41,208 nt of DNA from JANXXV01 sp038230275 (GCA_038230275.1 JBBRNO010000046.1:1-41208), one strand, 5' to 3'; positions 17,425 through 24,976 are shown, counted from the stretch's first letter. Notes: a model not told the origin generated them from the sequence alone. Program-made: numbers and translations.

Positions 17425-18396
17425 CTATCTTTGTAGTGGCATAAAGGTCCCCGGTTTCATGTAGCGGGTTTTTAGCCGGAGGAACTCGAGAACCTGGCGA
17501 TGATAGGGGTTGAATTCCGGATCGGGAATGGCGTGCCTCGGAACCGCGGGCGAGCCGTAGCCCGTCTGGAACATGTCGTGGTGATAGGTGACGTAGGCGC
17601 CCATCTCCCACATGCGGGAGATCTGGAGGATCTGATCGTAAGGGCTGGTCTGTTCTTCCGGTCCGCCGAACTGCGGCGTGCCGTTGCGCGCCGGCTCGTC
17701 GTCCACAACGGGTTTCTGATATGCCTCGATCAGATAGGCGACTTCACTGGCCGCGATGTCCCAATGCCGCCCGGCGATCTGCCTGGCGGTATGCGGCGTT
17801 AAAAAATCGAGAAGCTGGCTTTCCGCGCGTCCGTGAAAGAAGACACCATCCGCTCCCACCGATGAATTGCTGATCAGACGCCGCGGATCCGCGCCTCGAA
17901 CGGCCGCGGCATGTTCCGGCACCCGTTCGGCGAACTCATTCCAGATTTGAAAGGTGAGATTTCGCCACGGCAGCATCGCCTCCGTGAGTCGCGTCGCCGC
18001 CCGCCCGGCAGCGTCAGCATCCAAGCGGACGCCGCTGTGCCAGCTCTCCTGTGAGAACAGCGCCAGTTGAATCACCACTCCCAACTCGTCCGCGTCGCTG
18101 CAGATCTCCTGAAGGACGGCCAGCCGGTCTTGGCGTAGACGGCCGTCAAGAAAGTAGAGCGAACAATCGGGGCCGGTGTCAGCGAAGCCAAATGTGCTGT
18201 CCCACTGCGCCCAAATGCGAAGGACATTAATGCCATAGTCCTTGAACTTCAAGATCCATTCGCGGCGGGCCGAACTGTTCCGGTTGAACTCGGGGTTATA
18301 TATCGCGTTGAAGAAGCTGAGCCCGGTGTACGGGAAGGGCAATCCATCCAGCAGGAAGCGGATGCCCTGAATGGTCAGTTCGTGTTTACTATGCAT
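17425..18396 (-). CDS. Clan GH-A-like glycoside hydrolase (cellulase-family), paralog 1, without signal peptide
   Basis: The 323-residue protein looks like a (beta/alpha)8 retaining glycosidase. YTGLSFFNAIYNP and GINVLRIWAQWD form the first strands. FQIWNEFAER supplies the Asn-Glu acid/base pair expected at strand 4, and PVVDDEPARNG a glutamate placed like the strand-7 nucleophile. YHHDMFQTGYG and PDPEFNPYH close the fold. The start at 18396 has AGGA 4-5 nt upstream; the longer frame to 18447 has no ribosome site and overlaps the divergent MFS gene. Unlike its paralog at 22036-23052 it has no signal peptide, so it may act in the cytoplasm. Substrate is unknown. Confidence 0.8.
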   Translation of the reverse strand: MHSKHELTIQGIRFLLDGLPFPYTGLSFFNAIYNPEFNRNSSARREWILKFKDYGINVLRIWAQWDSTFGFADTGPDCSLYFLDGRLRQDRLAVLQEICSDADELGVVIQLALFSQESWHSGVRLDADAAGRAATRLTEAMLPWRNLTFQIWNEFAERVPEHAAAVRGADPRRLISNSSVGADGVFFHGRAESQLLDFLTPHTARQIAGRHWDIAASEVAYLIEAYQKPVVDDEPARNGTPQFGGPEEQTSPYDQILQISRMWEMGAYVTYHHDMFQTGYGSPAVPRHAIPDPEFNPYHRQVLEFLRLKTRYMKPGTFMPLQR

Positions 18397-18433
18397 AGTT
18401 TCCTGATAGACAACTCCATGGAAGAACAGTACG

Positions 18434-19684
18434 ATGTGCTTCATCATGACTGCTGCGGCCGCAAATGAGGAACAATTTCGCTGGCGAGTTGTCGCTCTCC
18501 TTTGGATTGCGTTTTTTCTTAACTACATGGACCGGCAGATGGTCTTCTCCCTCTTCCCGGTCTTGAAGCGGGAGCTGGCCTTCACCGATACTCAGCTTGG
18601 ATTGGTGGGCTCGCTCTTCACCTGGACGTATTCTCTGTGCATGCCTTTCACCGGCAGGCTGTCGGATATGCTGTCCCGAAAATGGCTGATCGTCGCTAGT
18701 CTGGTTCTCTGGAGCGCCGCCATGGTGGGCACCGCTTTCAGCGCGTCGGTAGGCTGGTTTCTCTTCTGGCGCGTTCTGATGGGAATTGTGGAGTCGCTTT
18801 ATATTCCCGCGGCCTACGGGCTCATCGCGAGCTTCCATTCCGGCGCCACGCGATCGCGAGCCTTCGCCATTCATCAGACGGCCCAATTGGCCGGCATCGT
18901 TGCAGGCGGGTGGTTCGGCGGGTGGTCGGGTCAGTCCATCGGCTGGCGGTCCGGGTATATTCTGTTGGGTGCGGCCGGAATCGGCTATGCCCTCATTCTG
19001 GCGCCCCTTTTCCAGCGGATTGCATGCGCACCGGCGGGTTCCATCCGCGATTGGGCCAAGCCCCCGGCGGTCTTGCAGTCTGCTACATACCGGCTTCTTC
19101 TGCTGGCAACGTTCTTCTTTTCCCTTATCCTCTGGCTGATGTACGCGTGGCTTCCCAATCACGTCTATGAGCGTCACCACCTTTCGCTGGCGGAGAGCGG
19201 GCTGGTGTCCACGTTGTTTATCCAGGTGAGTTCGGCGGTGGGCGTGCTTGCCGGAGGCTATTTTGCGGACCGCATGAGCGCGCGGCGGCCGCGGATCAGT
19301 TGCCTCATCGTGGCGGCCGGCGACGTACTTTCGGGACCTCTGGCATGGGCTACGCTTGCATCTCCGTCGCTTGCGGGAATGAAGGCCGCCGCCATCGCCT
19401 ACGGGTTCTGCTCCGGACTGCATGTCGGAAGCATTTTCCCGGCCGCGTCCAAGGTGCTGAAACCAGCCGATTACGGCTTCGCCGCGGGACTTCTGAATCT
19501 CTCGGGAGGCCTTGCGGGTGGGGCCGGCATACTGCTCGCCGGACGATTGAAAGCGACACTTGGCCTCGCCTGGCTCGCCGCCGCCGCGGGGGTCGCATGC
19601 GCCGCGGCCGGCATCGCCCTGGCGGTTCACGTAACTGGCGCGGCCGCGCGGCGGCGCGAAAAATCGTCCGTCAGCGGTAACTGA
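18434..19684 (+). CDS. MFS transporter, ACS-type (12 TM)
   Basis: The 416-residue protein has about twelve hydrophobic segments, the first being VVALLWIAFFLNYMDRQMV, a signature of anion:cation-symporter-type MFS proteins. Motif A is GRLSDMLSRKW between TM2 and TM3. The charged loop near residue 200 separates the two halves. It is an inner-membrane carrier, probably for a sugar or sugar acid. The ATG at 18434 has GGAAG 9 nt upstream; an alternative ATG is at 18446. It is divergent from glycoside hydrolase paralog 1, which suggests that it imports the product of that enzyme or feeds it. It ends 5 bp from the convergent SDR gene. Confidence 0.88.
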   Translation: MCFIMTAAAANEEQFRWRVVALLWIAFFLNYMDRQMVFSLFPVLKRELAFTDTQLGLVGSLFTWTYSLCMPFTGRLSDMLSRKWLIVASLVLWSAAMVGTAFSASVGWFLFWRVLMGIVESLYIPAAYGLIASFHSGATRSRAFAIHQTAQLAGIVAGGWFGGWSGQSIGWRSGYILLGAAGIGYALILAPLFQRIACAPAGSIRDWAKPPAVLQSATYRLLLLATFFFSLILWLMYAWLPNHVYERHHLSLAESGLVSTLFIQVSSAVGVLAGGYFADRMSARRPRISCLIVAAGDVLSGPLAWATLASPSLAGMKAAAIAYGFCSGLHVGSIFPAASKVLKPADYGFAAGLLNLSGGLAGGAGILLAGRLKATLGLAWLAAAAGVACAAAGIALAVHVTGAAARRREKSSVSGN

Positions 19685-19689
19685 ACTCA

Positions 19690-20721
19690 TCATCTTTCGA
19701 GCGGCCGGAGATCAGCTTCCAGCCGGTTGCCCATTTCGCGCCAGGCCGCAATGACCTCATCGTAAAAGGGATCGTCATCGCTGTTTTCGAAGCCTCCGGT
19801 CCTCTCCACCCAAGCCAGGGTTTCGCGCGAGCCCCGGGCGAACGGCACCGTGCAGCGGAATCCCAGTTCACGCCGCGCGGCCGCGTTGTCATAAATGCCA
19901 TTGAACTGGTAATTTTCCGGGCAACGAATTGCACGCGTAGGCGCAATCCGCGCAAGCAGGCTGGTGGGGATCGGAACAAGTACAGGCTCCGGGCCGCACA
20001 GCGACTCGGCTAGCACTTGGTGATACCGGTTCCACGTCATCCACTCATCGCTGGTAACGTGACAGACGCGCAGCGTTTCGGGCATGCGCTGCGTTGCGGC
20101 GAAGAACGCCCCGCTCACATCGTCAAGATGGCAGGAGCCGCGAAGCGCGCCGCCATCGCCTGGGACGATCACCGGCTTGCCCCGCCGCAGCCGGTCAAGG
20201 AACGTCGTGCTGCTTCCAAAGGCGTGCACAAAATTGCCTCGATGGCGGCCTCCCGGACCATAGGTATGCGCGGGCCGGATGACTGTGACTTTCAGGCTGG
20301 AACCTGCCGCGGCCATCACCACATCTTCCGATTGAGCTTTCCCCCGGCCATAGGCGTTGACGGGTTTGCGGGGTTCGTCTTCCGTGACCGGATAGCGCCC
20401 AGCGGGCTTGGCATAAACGTCAACAGTGCTGCAGAAGATCAGATGGGGTGTGCGGCCTTTCACGGCCGCAATCAGGCTTTCCGCGTCCTTCGGCTCGTAG
20501 CAGATCATGTCGACAACGCAATCGAACGGGCCGGCGCCGCGCACTGTATCGATAAAAGTAGCCCGATCATAGCGATCGCCGGTAATTCGTCTTGCCGATT
20601 CCAGGCCGGGAGCTTCCGCCGTTCCGCGATTGAAAAGAACAACCTCGTCTTGATGCTCAATGAGTTTGCGGGCGATAGCCGCGCTGATCAGTCCGGTTCC
20701 GCCAATTAATAGAATGCGCAT
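19690..20721 (-). CDS. NAD(P)-dependent epimerase/dehydratase, extended SDR family
   Basis: The 343-residue protein begins MRILLIGGTGLISAAIARKL, the Rossmann GxxGxxx nucleotide-binding motif. Catalytic residues are the S-T of LIFCSTVDVYAKP and the Y-x3-K of NAYGRGKAQSE. The C-terminal half carries substrate-binding elements (RPAHTYGPG, PVIVPGDGGALRGSCHLDDVSGAFF). It is a cytoplasmic sugar epimerase, dehydratase or reductase; the exact reaction cannot be told. It lies 72 bp downstream of the MFS gene on the same strand and is likely the last gene of the GH-MFS-SDR operon governed by operator copy 2. Confidence 0.88.
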   Translation of the reverse strand: MRILLIGGTGLISAAIARKLIEHQDEVVLFNRGTAEAPGLESARRITGDRYDRATFIDTVRGAGPFDCVVDMICYEPKDAESLIAAVKGRTPHLIFCSTVDVYAKPAGRYPVTEDEPRKPVNAYGRGKAQSEDVVMAAAGSSLKVTVIRPAHTYGPGGRHRGNFVHAFGSSTTFLDRLRRGKPVIVPGDGGALRGSCHLDDVSGAFFAATQRMPETLRVCHVTSDEWMTWNRYHQVLAESLCGPEPVLVPIPTSLLARIAPTRAIRCPENYQFNGIYDNAAARRELGFRCTVPFARGSRETLAWVERTGGFENSDDDPFYDEVIAAWREMGNRLEADLRPLER

Positions 20722-20793
20722 GTAGATAACCTTGTTAGCACTTCACGCCGCGTCGGCGATACCAGGAATTTATGGCAAATTAACATGGAACTA

Positions 20794-22032
20794 TCACACA
20801 GGTCCGCCGCGTGCAGGCCCGGCTCTTGTATCCGGCGACGTCGCTACCCAACCTGCGGCGGCGGCTATCACGACGGCGGCCGTAACGCCAAACAGCGGCG
20901 CGGCAAAGGAACCGGTCCTGGCTGTCACCGTCCCGACGGCCCACATCGCCACCGCTCCCGCCAGCGCGCCGCTGCCGCCGAGGAGTCCGGCAACGGTGGA
21001 GACATTCGCCAGGTCTACTTCCTGCGCCAGCGTGAGATACATGGCGACCCAAAGCCCAAGGGAGTAGGTGACACAGCAGGTCAATGCGAGCACGACGCCC
21101 CTTCCATGCGCCGCCGGTATCGCCGCGGCGGCCAGTCCGATGACGGAAGCGGCGACGAACACTACGCGGCGGGCGGTGTGCAACTTCAAACCGCCGCGAA
21201 GCCCCAGGTAGACCGCTGCCCCGGCGCTCAGATTGCCGAGATCGAGGGCGAGGTACGCGCTTGTTAGCATTGCCGCCATGGCTGCCGGAGTCGAGACGCC
21301 GAGTTGCTGTGACAGGTATGTCGGCAGCCAGTTCAAGAAAAAGTACAGCGCCGGATTGACTGAGATGGTGACGACGAATACCCGCCAGAACTGCCGGTCC
21401 GCTAAAGCGCTCCAGTACCGGTTGCGTGCGCCATCCTTGAGCCCTCCTGTGACGGGCGGATCCGGGAGAGAAGATCCGCGGGTGAAGGGAATCCAAGCCG
21501 CGAGCCAAAGGAAACCGAGCAAACCGACCACGCCGAACGAGGAACGCCAACCGGCAATCGCCGCCACTGCGAGGATAAGTGACGGAGCAATCACCGCCCC
21601 GATGCTTGTGCCGCTCGTAAAAAGCCCGTTGGCAAACGCGCGCTCCTCGGGCGGGAACCGCAGCGCGATCATCTTCATCGCTCCAGGCCAATTGGCGGAT
21701 TCCATTACGCCGAGCAGAAGTCGAAAGGCAAACAGAGAGGCAAAGCCTTGGGCCAGGCCCGTAAGTCCGGCGGCGAGCGACCAGCCAGCCACAGCCAGGC
21801 CATAGATCACGCGCACGTTGCCGCGATCGAGCAGCAAACCCACGCAGAATTGCGCCACCGTGTAGGCGTAGTAGAAACCGGCGAACAACCAGCCCAGCGC
21901 CTGGTTGTCCAGCCCCATCTCGCGTTGAATCGCGGGGGCCAGAATGCCGACCGTTTGACGGTCAAGATAGTTCAGCGTTGTCGCCAGCAGCAGGAAGATA
22001 CACAGGCTCCACTTGGGGTTTCCCGTGCGCAT
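20794..22032 (-). CDS. MFS transporter, ACS family, hexuronate-transporter-like
   Basis: The 412-residue protein has about twelve TM helices and the signature FLLLATTLNYLDRQTVGILAP in TM1, typical of ExuT/GudP-type carriers. Conserved AFRLLLGVMESANWPGAMKM and PPEERAFANGLFTSGTSIG loops follow. It probably imports a hexuronate, aldonate or related sugar acid by H+ symport (family-level inference). GGAG lies 9 nt before its ATG, inside the end of the upstream gene, and only 3 bp separate it from the glycoside hydrolase paralog 2 stop. The two are therefore one operon: enzyme outside, carrier in the inner membrane. Confidence 0.9.
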   Translation of the reverse strand: MRTGNPKWSLCIFLLLATTLNYLDRQTVGILAPAIQREMGLDNQALGWLFAGFYYAYTVAQFCVGLLLDRGNVRVIYGLAVAGWSLAAGLTGLAQGFASLFAFRLLLGVMESANWPGAMKMIALRFPPEERAFANGLFTSGTSIGAVIAPSLILAVAAIAGWRSSFGVVGLLGFLWLAAWIPFTRGSSLPDPPVTGGLKDGARNRYWSALADRQFWRVFVVTISVNPALYFFLNWLPTYLSQQLGVSTPAAMAAMLTSAYLALDLGNLSAGAAVYLGLRGGLKLHTARRVVFVAASVIGLAAAAIPAAHGRGVVLALTCCVTYSLGLWVAMYLTLAQEVDLANVSTVAGLLGGSGALAGAVAMWAVGTVTARTGSFAAPLFGVTAAVVIAAAAGWVATSPDTRAGPARGGPV

Positions 22033-22035
22033 CCC

Positions 22036-23052
22036 TTACCGCTCCGGTGTAAAGCGGTCCCTCATGCGAATGAATTGGAAGACGGCATGGTGATACGGCG
22101 AGAACTCCGGATCGGGAATTCCGTTGGAGGGTACGGTTGGGCTGCCATACCCTGTCTGGAACATATCGTGGTGATAGATGATGTATGCGCCGAGCTGCCA
22201 GACTTTGTAGATCTGAATGATGTGGTCTACAGGGTAACTGGTGTCGGGTGGACCACCGTACAGACGGGTTCCATTCCGGGCGGGTTCATCATCTACCACG
22301 GGCTTTTGAAATCTGCTCAGTAGATAGGCGATTTCGGATGGCCCAATCTCCCAGTTTCGCCCGGAATTCTGCCGTGAAGTGTGGGGTGACAAATAGTCGA
22401 GGGCTTGCGTCTCCTGAACGCTCGCCGAGAGCACTCCGCTGCCCCCCGGCGACGTGGTGACCAGGCGCTGCGGATCCAAGGATTTAATAGTCTTCACGTG
22501 ATCGAGTGTGCGCTCGGAAAATTCATTCCAAATCTGGAACGTAATATTCCGGTACGGCATCAGTTCGCTGGTGAGGGCGCTTACAGCCTTCTGCGCGGCC
22601 TCGGGGCTTAGCCGGACGCCGTCATGCCAGCTTTCCTGGGAGAACAGCGTCAATTCGACGCACATCCCCAGTTCGCCGGCATCCAAGGCGATCCTTGCGG
22701 CCATCTCCACATTTGCCCGGCGCAGGCTTCCGTCTTCGTAGTACAACGAACTCACCGCGGAGGAATCGGGGAAGCCGCGGTGATTATCCCATTGGGCCCA
22801 AATACGAAACACGTTGATACCGTAACTGCGAAACTTCTCCATCCATTTGCGTCTGGCGGCCGCGTCTTTGTTGAACGCCGGATTATAAATGGCGTTGAAG
22901 AAACTGACGCCGGTAAACGGAAAGGGTTTTCCGTCCAACTGGAATCGGGTTCCCTGCACGGTGAGGACCGGGCGGGATTGCTGTGCGCAAAGACTGGCCG
23001 CGCCCAGCAGTGACAGTAGCACCAGAACGGTGGAAGTTTTGATGGTTTTCAT
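22036..23052 (-). CDS. Clan GH-A-like glycoside hydrolase (cellulase-family), paralog 2, secreted
   Basis: The 338-residue protein has a signal peptide (MKTIKTSTVLVLLSLLGAASLCAQ) and is a close relative of the protein at 17425-18396. Shared blocks are FTGVSFFNAIYNP, GINVFRIWAQWD, LTLFSQESWHDGVRL, FQIWNEFSER with the acid/base glutamate, PVVDDEPARNG with the likely nucleophile, and YHHDMFQTGYGSP. It should be a periplasmic or secreted retaining glycosidase; the GH family number is not certain. It is the first gene of the operon with the hexuronate-type MFS carrier and the SDR. A good promoter (23078-23107) and the CTAAAGCTTTAG operator lie directly upstream; the start has no clear Shine-Dalgarno. 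Confidence 0.83.
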   Translation of the reverse strand: MKTIKTSTVLVLLSLLGAASLCAQQSRPVLTVQGTRFQLDGKPFPFTGVSFFNAIYNPAFNKDAAARRKWMEKFRSYGINVFRIWAQWDNHRGFPDSSAVSSLYYEDGSLRRANVEMAARIALDAGELGMCVELTLFSQESWHDGVRLSPEAAQKAVSALTSELMPYRNITFQIWNEFSERTLDHVKTIKSLDPQRLVTTSPGGSGVLSASVQETQALDYLSPHTSRQNSGRNWEIGPSEIAYLLSRFQKPVVDDEPARNGTRLYGGPPDTSYPVDHIIQIYKVWQLGAYIIYHHDMFQTGYGSPTVPSNGIPDPEFSPYHHAVFQFIRMRDRFTPER

Positions 23053-23056
23053 ATAG

Positions 23057-23068
23057 CTAAAGCTTTAG
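23057..23068. promoter_or_regulatory. Palindromic operator (copy 2), CTAAAGCTTTAG
   Basis: The 12-bp palindrome is identical to the core of the 20-bp palindrome at 17341-17360. It lies between the predicted transcription start (about 23071) and the ATG at 23052, the usual place for a roadblock or repressor site. It implies that the GH-MFS-SDR operon and TonB receptor 2 are co-regulated. Confidence 0.72.
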
Positions 23069-23077
23069 GTAGGCGCT

Positions 23078-23107
23078 ATTCTATGTATTCGGAGACCTCG
23101 ATGTCAA
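23078..23107 (-). promoter_or_regulatory. Promoter of the GH-MFS-SDR operon
   Basis: On the minus strand, a perfect -35 TTGACA (23107-23102) is followed after 18 bp by the -10 TAGAAT (23083-23078). The start site would be about 23071, giving a leader of ~19 nt occupied almost wholly by operator copy 2. It is the best sigma-70-type match noticed in the window. Confidence 0.65.
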
Positions 23108-23406
23108 GCAAAGCACGCAGCAATGTCGGAGCAAAGTAGAAATGTCCTATTCCAGCGAAGTAGAAATGTCCTATTTAAGCCGATTTGCGAACGCCCCCTT
23201 TCCCTTATCTCAGTTAGCCGCTCAGAACAGCGCGGAGCCGTCAAGGGCGCGCGCTTATTGCGCGGCGAAAGCGAACCCTTGACGGCGAGCACTGTTCTGC
23301 ACAATGAACTCAGGGGGAAAGGGGGCTACCTCCCTTGCGATGCTACCTCTCCGAAATAGGACATTTCTACTTTGCTGCGACAGCAAAGCACGCAGCAAAG
23401 CACGCA
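23108..23406 (+). repeat. 12-bp tandem repeat GCAAAGCACGCA, interrupted by a mobile element
   Basis: A unit GCAAAGCACGCA is at 23108-23119, a GCAA at 23120-23123, then after the inserted element GCAAAGCACGCA at 23383-23394 and again at 23395-23406, followed by the degenerate GCACGCGCAGCACG. Removing the element (and one GCAA) restores three perfect tandem units. It is too short and regular to be a CRISPR, and no function is evident. Confidence 0.7.
23124..23382. mobile_element. 259-bp MITE-like element with 28-bp terminal inverted repeats and a 4-bp target duplication
   Basis: The left end 23124-23151 and right end 23355-23382 are inverted repeats of 28 bp with one mismatch, starting TGTCG and ending CGACA. 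The internal motif AAGTAGAAATGTCCTATT occurs twice in direct orientation on the left (about 23134-23151 and 23159-23175) and once inverted on the right, like the repeated transposase sites at some IS ends. GCAA flanks both ends directly (23120-23123 and 23383-23386). The interior is a nested palindrome: GCCGTCAAGGG at 23237-23247 pairs with 23276-23286, CAGAACAG at 23223-23230 with 23292-23299, and a C-rich tract at 23194 with a G-rich tract at 23313. No transposase is encoded, so it depends on one elsewhere. IS family not assigned. Confidence 0.75.
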
Positions 23407-23483
23407 GCACGCGCAGCACGATTAGCATTGTCCAAAGTAAGATGAGCCGTGGAAATAGCGCGGAAAACGGTTCATGCCGCAAA

Positions 23484-23777
23484 TCATCGAACGACTGACA
23501 TTGATCGGGATGCGTCCGGAGTGATTGTCATTCCGGATGGTGGCGCACATAATCTACGGTCTCCGTCAATCGCCGCGTCGATTTCTATGTCCGGCACTCC
23601 CTGAACTTTTTGGGCCGTTTTGTCGAAACGCTCCAGAAGTTTCCTGGACGCTACTGCGCGCTCCATGGCCGTCGACAAAGGTTTGTAAGCACTTACGGCA
23701 GCCGCCTTATCCTCACGAAGCGATCGGCCGAGAATGTCCTCGATGACGCGGCGCGCGTCGGCTGACAAGTCCTGCAA
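23484..23777 (-). pseudogene. Antitoxin-like small gene, frameshifted at its 3' end
   Basis: From a TTG at 23777 the frame reads MQDLSADARRVIEDILGRSL, then REDKAAAVSAYKP and PDIEIDAAID. This resembles the small antitoxin-like proteins with an 'LLGRPLxEDEAVSIxAY' core found beside toxin genes (recalled pattern, not searched). The usual C-terminus would be ETVDYVRHHPE-stop; that appears in another frame once one G is dropped near 23563-23565, ending at a TGA at 23528-23530. The insertion instead fuses the protein to MTITPDASRSMSVVR. That ATG overlaps the lost TGA as ATGA, so a coupled partner gene probably started there and has been destroyed. Confidence 0.6.
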
Positions 23778-23795
23778 CTTTTACGAAGGCTCCGC

Positions 23796-24444
23796 TTAAC
23801 TAAGCGCGGCCACAAAACGCTCCGCGCGGTCCGCGCTCGGTGCCTCGCCTTAGATCGCATAAGCCGATTTTATTTCTTTCGTGAGAAGATCGTTCACCGC
23901 TCGAGCCAAGACTCCCGGATCGCCATTCTCGATAAGCTTTTGGGCTCGCTGCCAGAGATCGGCGCCCATGGCAGATTGTCGTTAATGGGTTGGCGGCGGA
24001 CTCGACTCTCGGGTCCGGCCATATAGATGGTTTTGTCCAAAAGGTCGAGATACCCGGTCGGAGGTACGTCGTTAAAATCCAGGATCTTACCGGTAAAGAG
24101 ACCTTACAAACACCAGGCATGGCTGGCAAATATGCCCATATGCTCTGCTCGAATCCAGTCTTCCAGGACGTGAGAATCCAAGGTTCGGAAAGCGGCGTTG
24201 AGAACGCCAATGTGGAACGGTTCGTAACGCATCGCAAACTTACGATGCCGGTGATACCTTCACGGGCATCGCCACGAGGGTACTGCTCGACAATCGTTGT
24301 CTCGGTGGTCTTGGTGCGGCGAACTCCAGAGACAGTCTCGGAGCGAACGGTTGGCAACGGAACAAGGAAGTTAAGCTCTTGTATGAGCTGAACGAGTCCT
24401 ATAGACTCTCGTCCCCTTGCGGATTCCTTATCGTTCAGGCGAAA
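23796..24444 (-). pseudogene. Fic-family (Fic/DOC) gene relic, N-terminal part only, multiply disrupted
   Basis: Successive minus-strand fragments line up with the N-terminal region of Fic proteins: PLPTVRSETVSGVRRTK ... EQYPRGDAREGITG (to ~24247), then HRKFAMRYEPFHIGVLNAAF and VLEDWIRAEHMGIFASHAW, then LFTGKILDFNDVPPTGYLDL, then LDKTIYMAGPESRVRRQP, then RAQKLIENGDPGVLARAVND and LLTKEIKSAYAI-stop-GEAPSADRAERFVAAL. The joins need a 1-base deletion near 24247, a TAA in place of a Tyr codon before LFTG, an extra T in a T5 run, an internal deletion, and a TAA at 23850-23852. The last stands where the glutamate of the inhibitory helix (KSxxAIEGE) is expected. The catalytic HPFxxGNGR core is missing: the sequence stops at 23796. 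Confidence 0.72.
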
Positions 24445-24654
24445 AGCTGATCAGGTCCGTATAGTGCTGCGAAAAGTTCATCAATTGCTTCTAGGCAGAC
24501 TTTGTACGCAACCAAAACACATATCGAGCTCACATTCTTGTCATCAATACGGCAAGGCTGAGTCTTATCTCACACAAAAAGCTCAGTTGCTACCAACTTT
24601 GATACCAAAGAAGAAAAAGGGATGGTCGAAACGCGCTTAACTCACTGATAAGAC

Positions 24655-24699
24655 TGGTGCGCCCGGCATGACTCGAACATGCGACCTTCTGGTTCGTAG
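24655..24699 (-). repeat. 45-bp tRNA-Arg 3' fragment, probable attachment site (distal att)
   Basis: These 45 bp are identical to 38604-38648, the 3' part of the intact tRNA-Arg(ACG), from the anticodon loop through the T-arm and acceptor strand to the encoded CCA, in the same orientation. Homology ends sharply on both sides (GTAG then GC here, GTAG then CC in the tRNA). There is no 5' half, so it is not a tRNA gene. Partial 3' tRNA duplications like this are the classic trace of tyrosine-integrase insertion. The bases beyond it keep a T-rich stretch (CTTTTTCTTC on the minus strand) resembling that downstream of the intact tRNA. Confidence 0.8.
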
Positions 24700-24976
24700 G
24701 CTAAGGATGGCGTCGTCCGCGTTGTGTTTTCAATGTCCACACTTCGGCGGTAACCGATAATGTTGGCGTGTTCGCCACCAATTGGGTAGGCATTTGGGTA
24801 GGAGGCGGGCTGGTACGTTTGTGGCGAGCTTGAATCCCCGAGGTCGCATTGAGAGCCCCGAATTCAGCGAATACGACCAGAAGAAACGTCTTTCGGTAGC
24901 GGTGGACTTCGCCCTTTGCCGAGCCTCCCTTCGAGGCGATCGGTCCGATGAAAGACGGTCTGCCGGTATCCCTACA
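24700..24976. other. Gene-free interval inside the island's left boundary
   Basis: I see no convincing gene in these ~277 bases. Minus-strand frames toward the att copy are open for stretches but show no tyrosine-integrase motif (no R..HxxR..Y pattern). A small imperfect tandem, TTGGGTAGGCAT then TTGGGTAGGAGG, occurs near 24783-24806. It could be the scar of a lost integrase or phage arm. Confidence 0.4.

Noticed and set aside
18388..18399. Palindrome ACTATGCATAGT as an operator between the GH and MFS genes
   Set aside because: It spans the start codon of the hydrolase, has no second copy and does not match CTAAAGCTTTAG; probably chance around an NsiI-like ATGCAT.
18389..19693. 434-residue minus-strand open frame opposite the MFS gene
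   Set aside because: The translation is a low-complexity Arg/Gly/Pro/Gln-rich shadow, while the plus strand encodes a clear 12-TM carrier.
23383..23420. CRISPR array
   Set aside because: The 12-bp GCAAAGCACGCA units are directly adjacent with no spacers, and no cas gene is in the window.
23990..24391. 133-residue plus-strand frame in the decayed strip
   Set aside because: It is antisense to the Fic-like fragments, has no ribosome site and shows no family resemblance.
24655..24703. Second tRNA-Arg gene
   Set aside because: Only the 3' part is present; the D-arm, 5' acceptor strand and half of the anticodon stem are missing, so it is an attachment-site remnant.
24700..24976. Integrase remnant
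   Set aside because: I looked for the R..HxxR..Y pattern in the minus-strand frames and did not find it; the open stretches there are not enough to call a gene.
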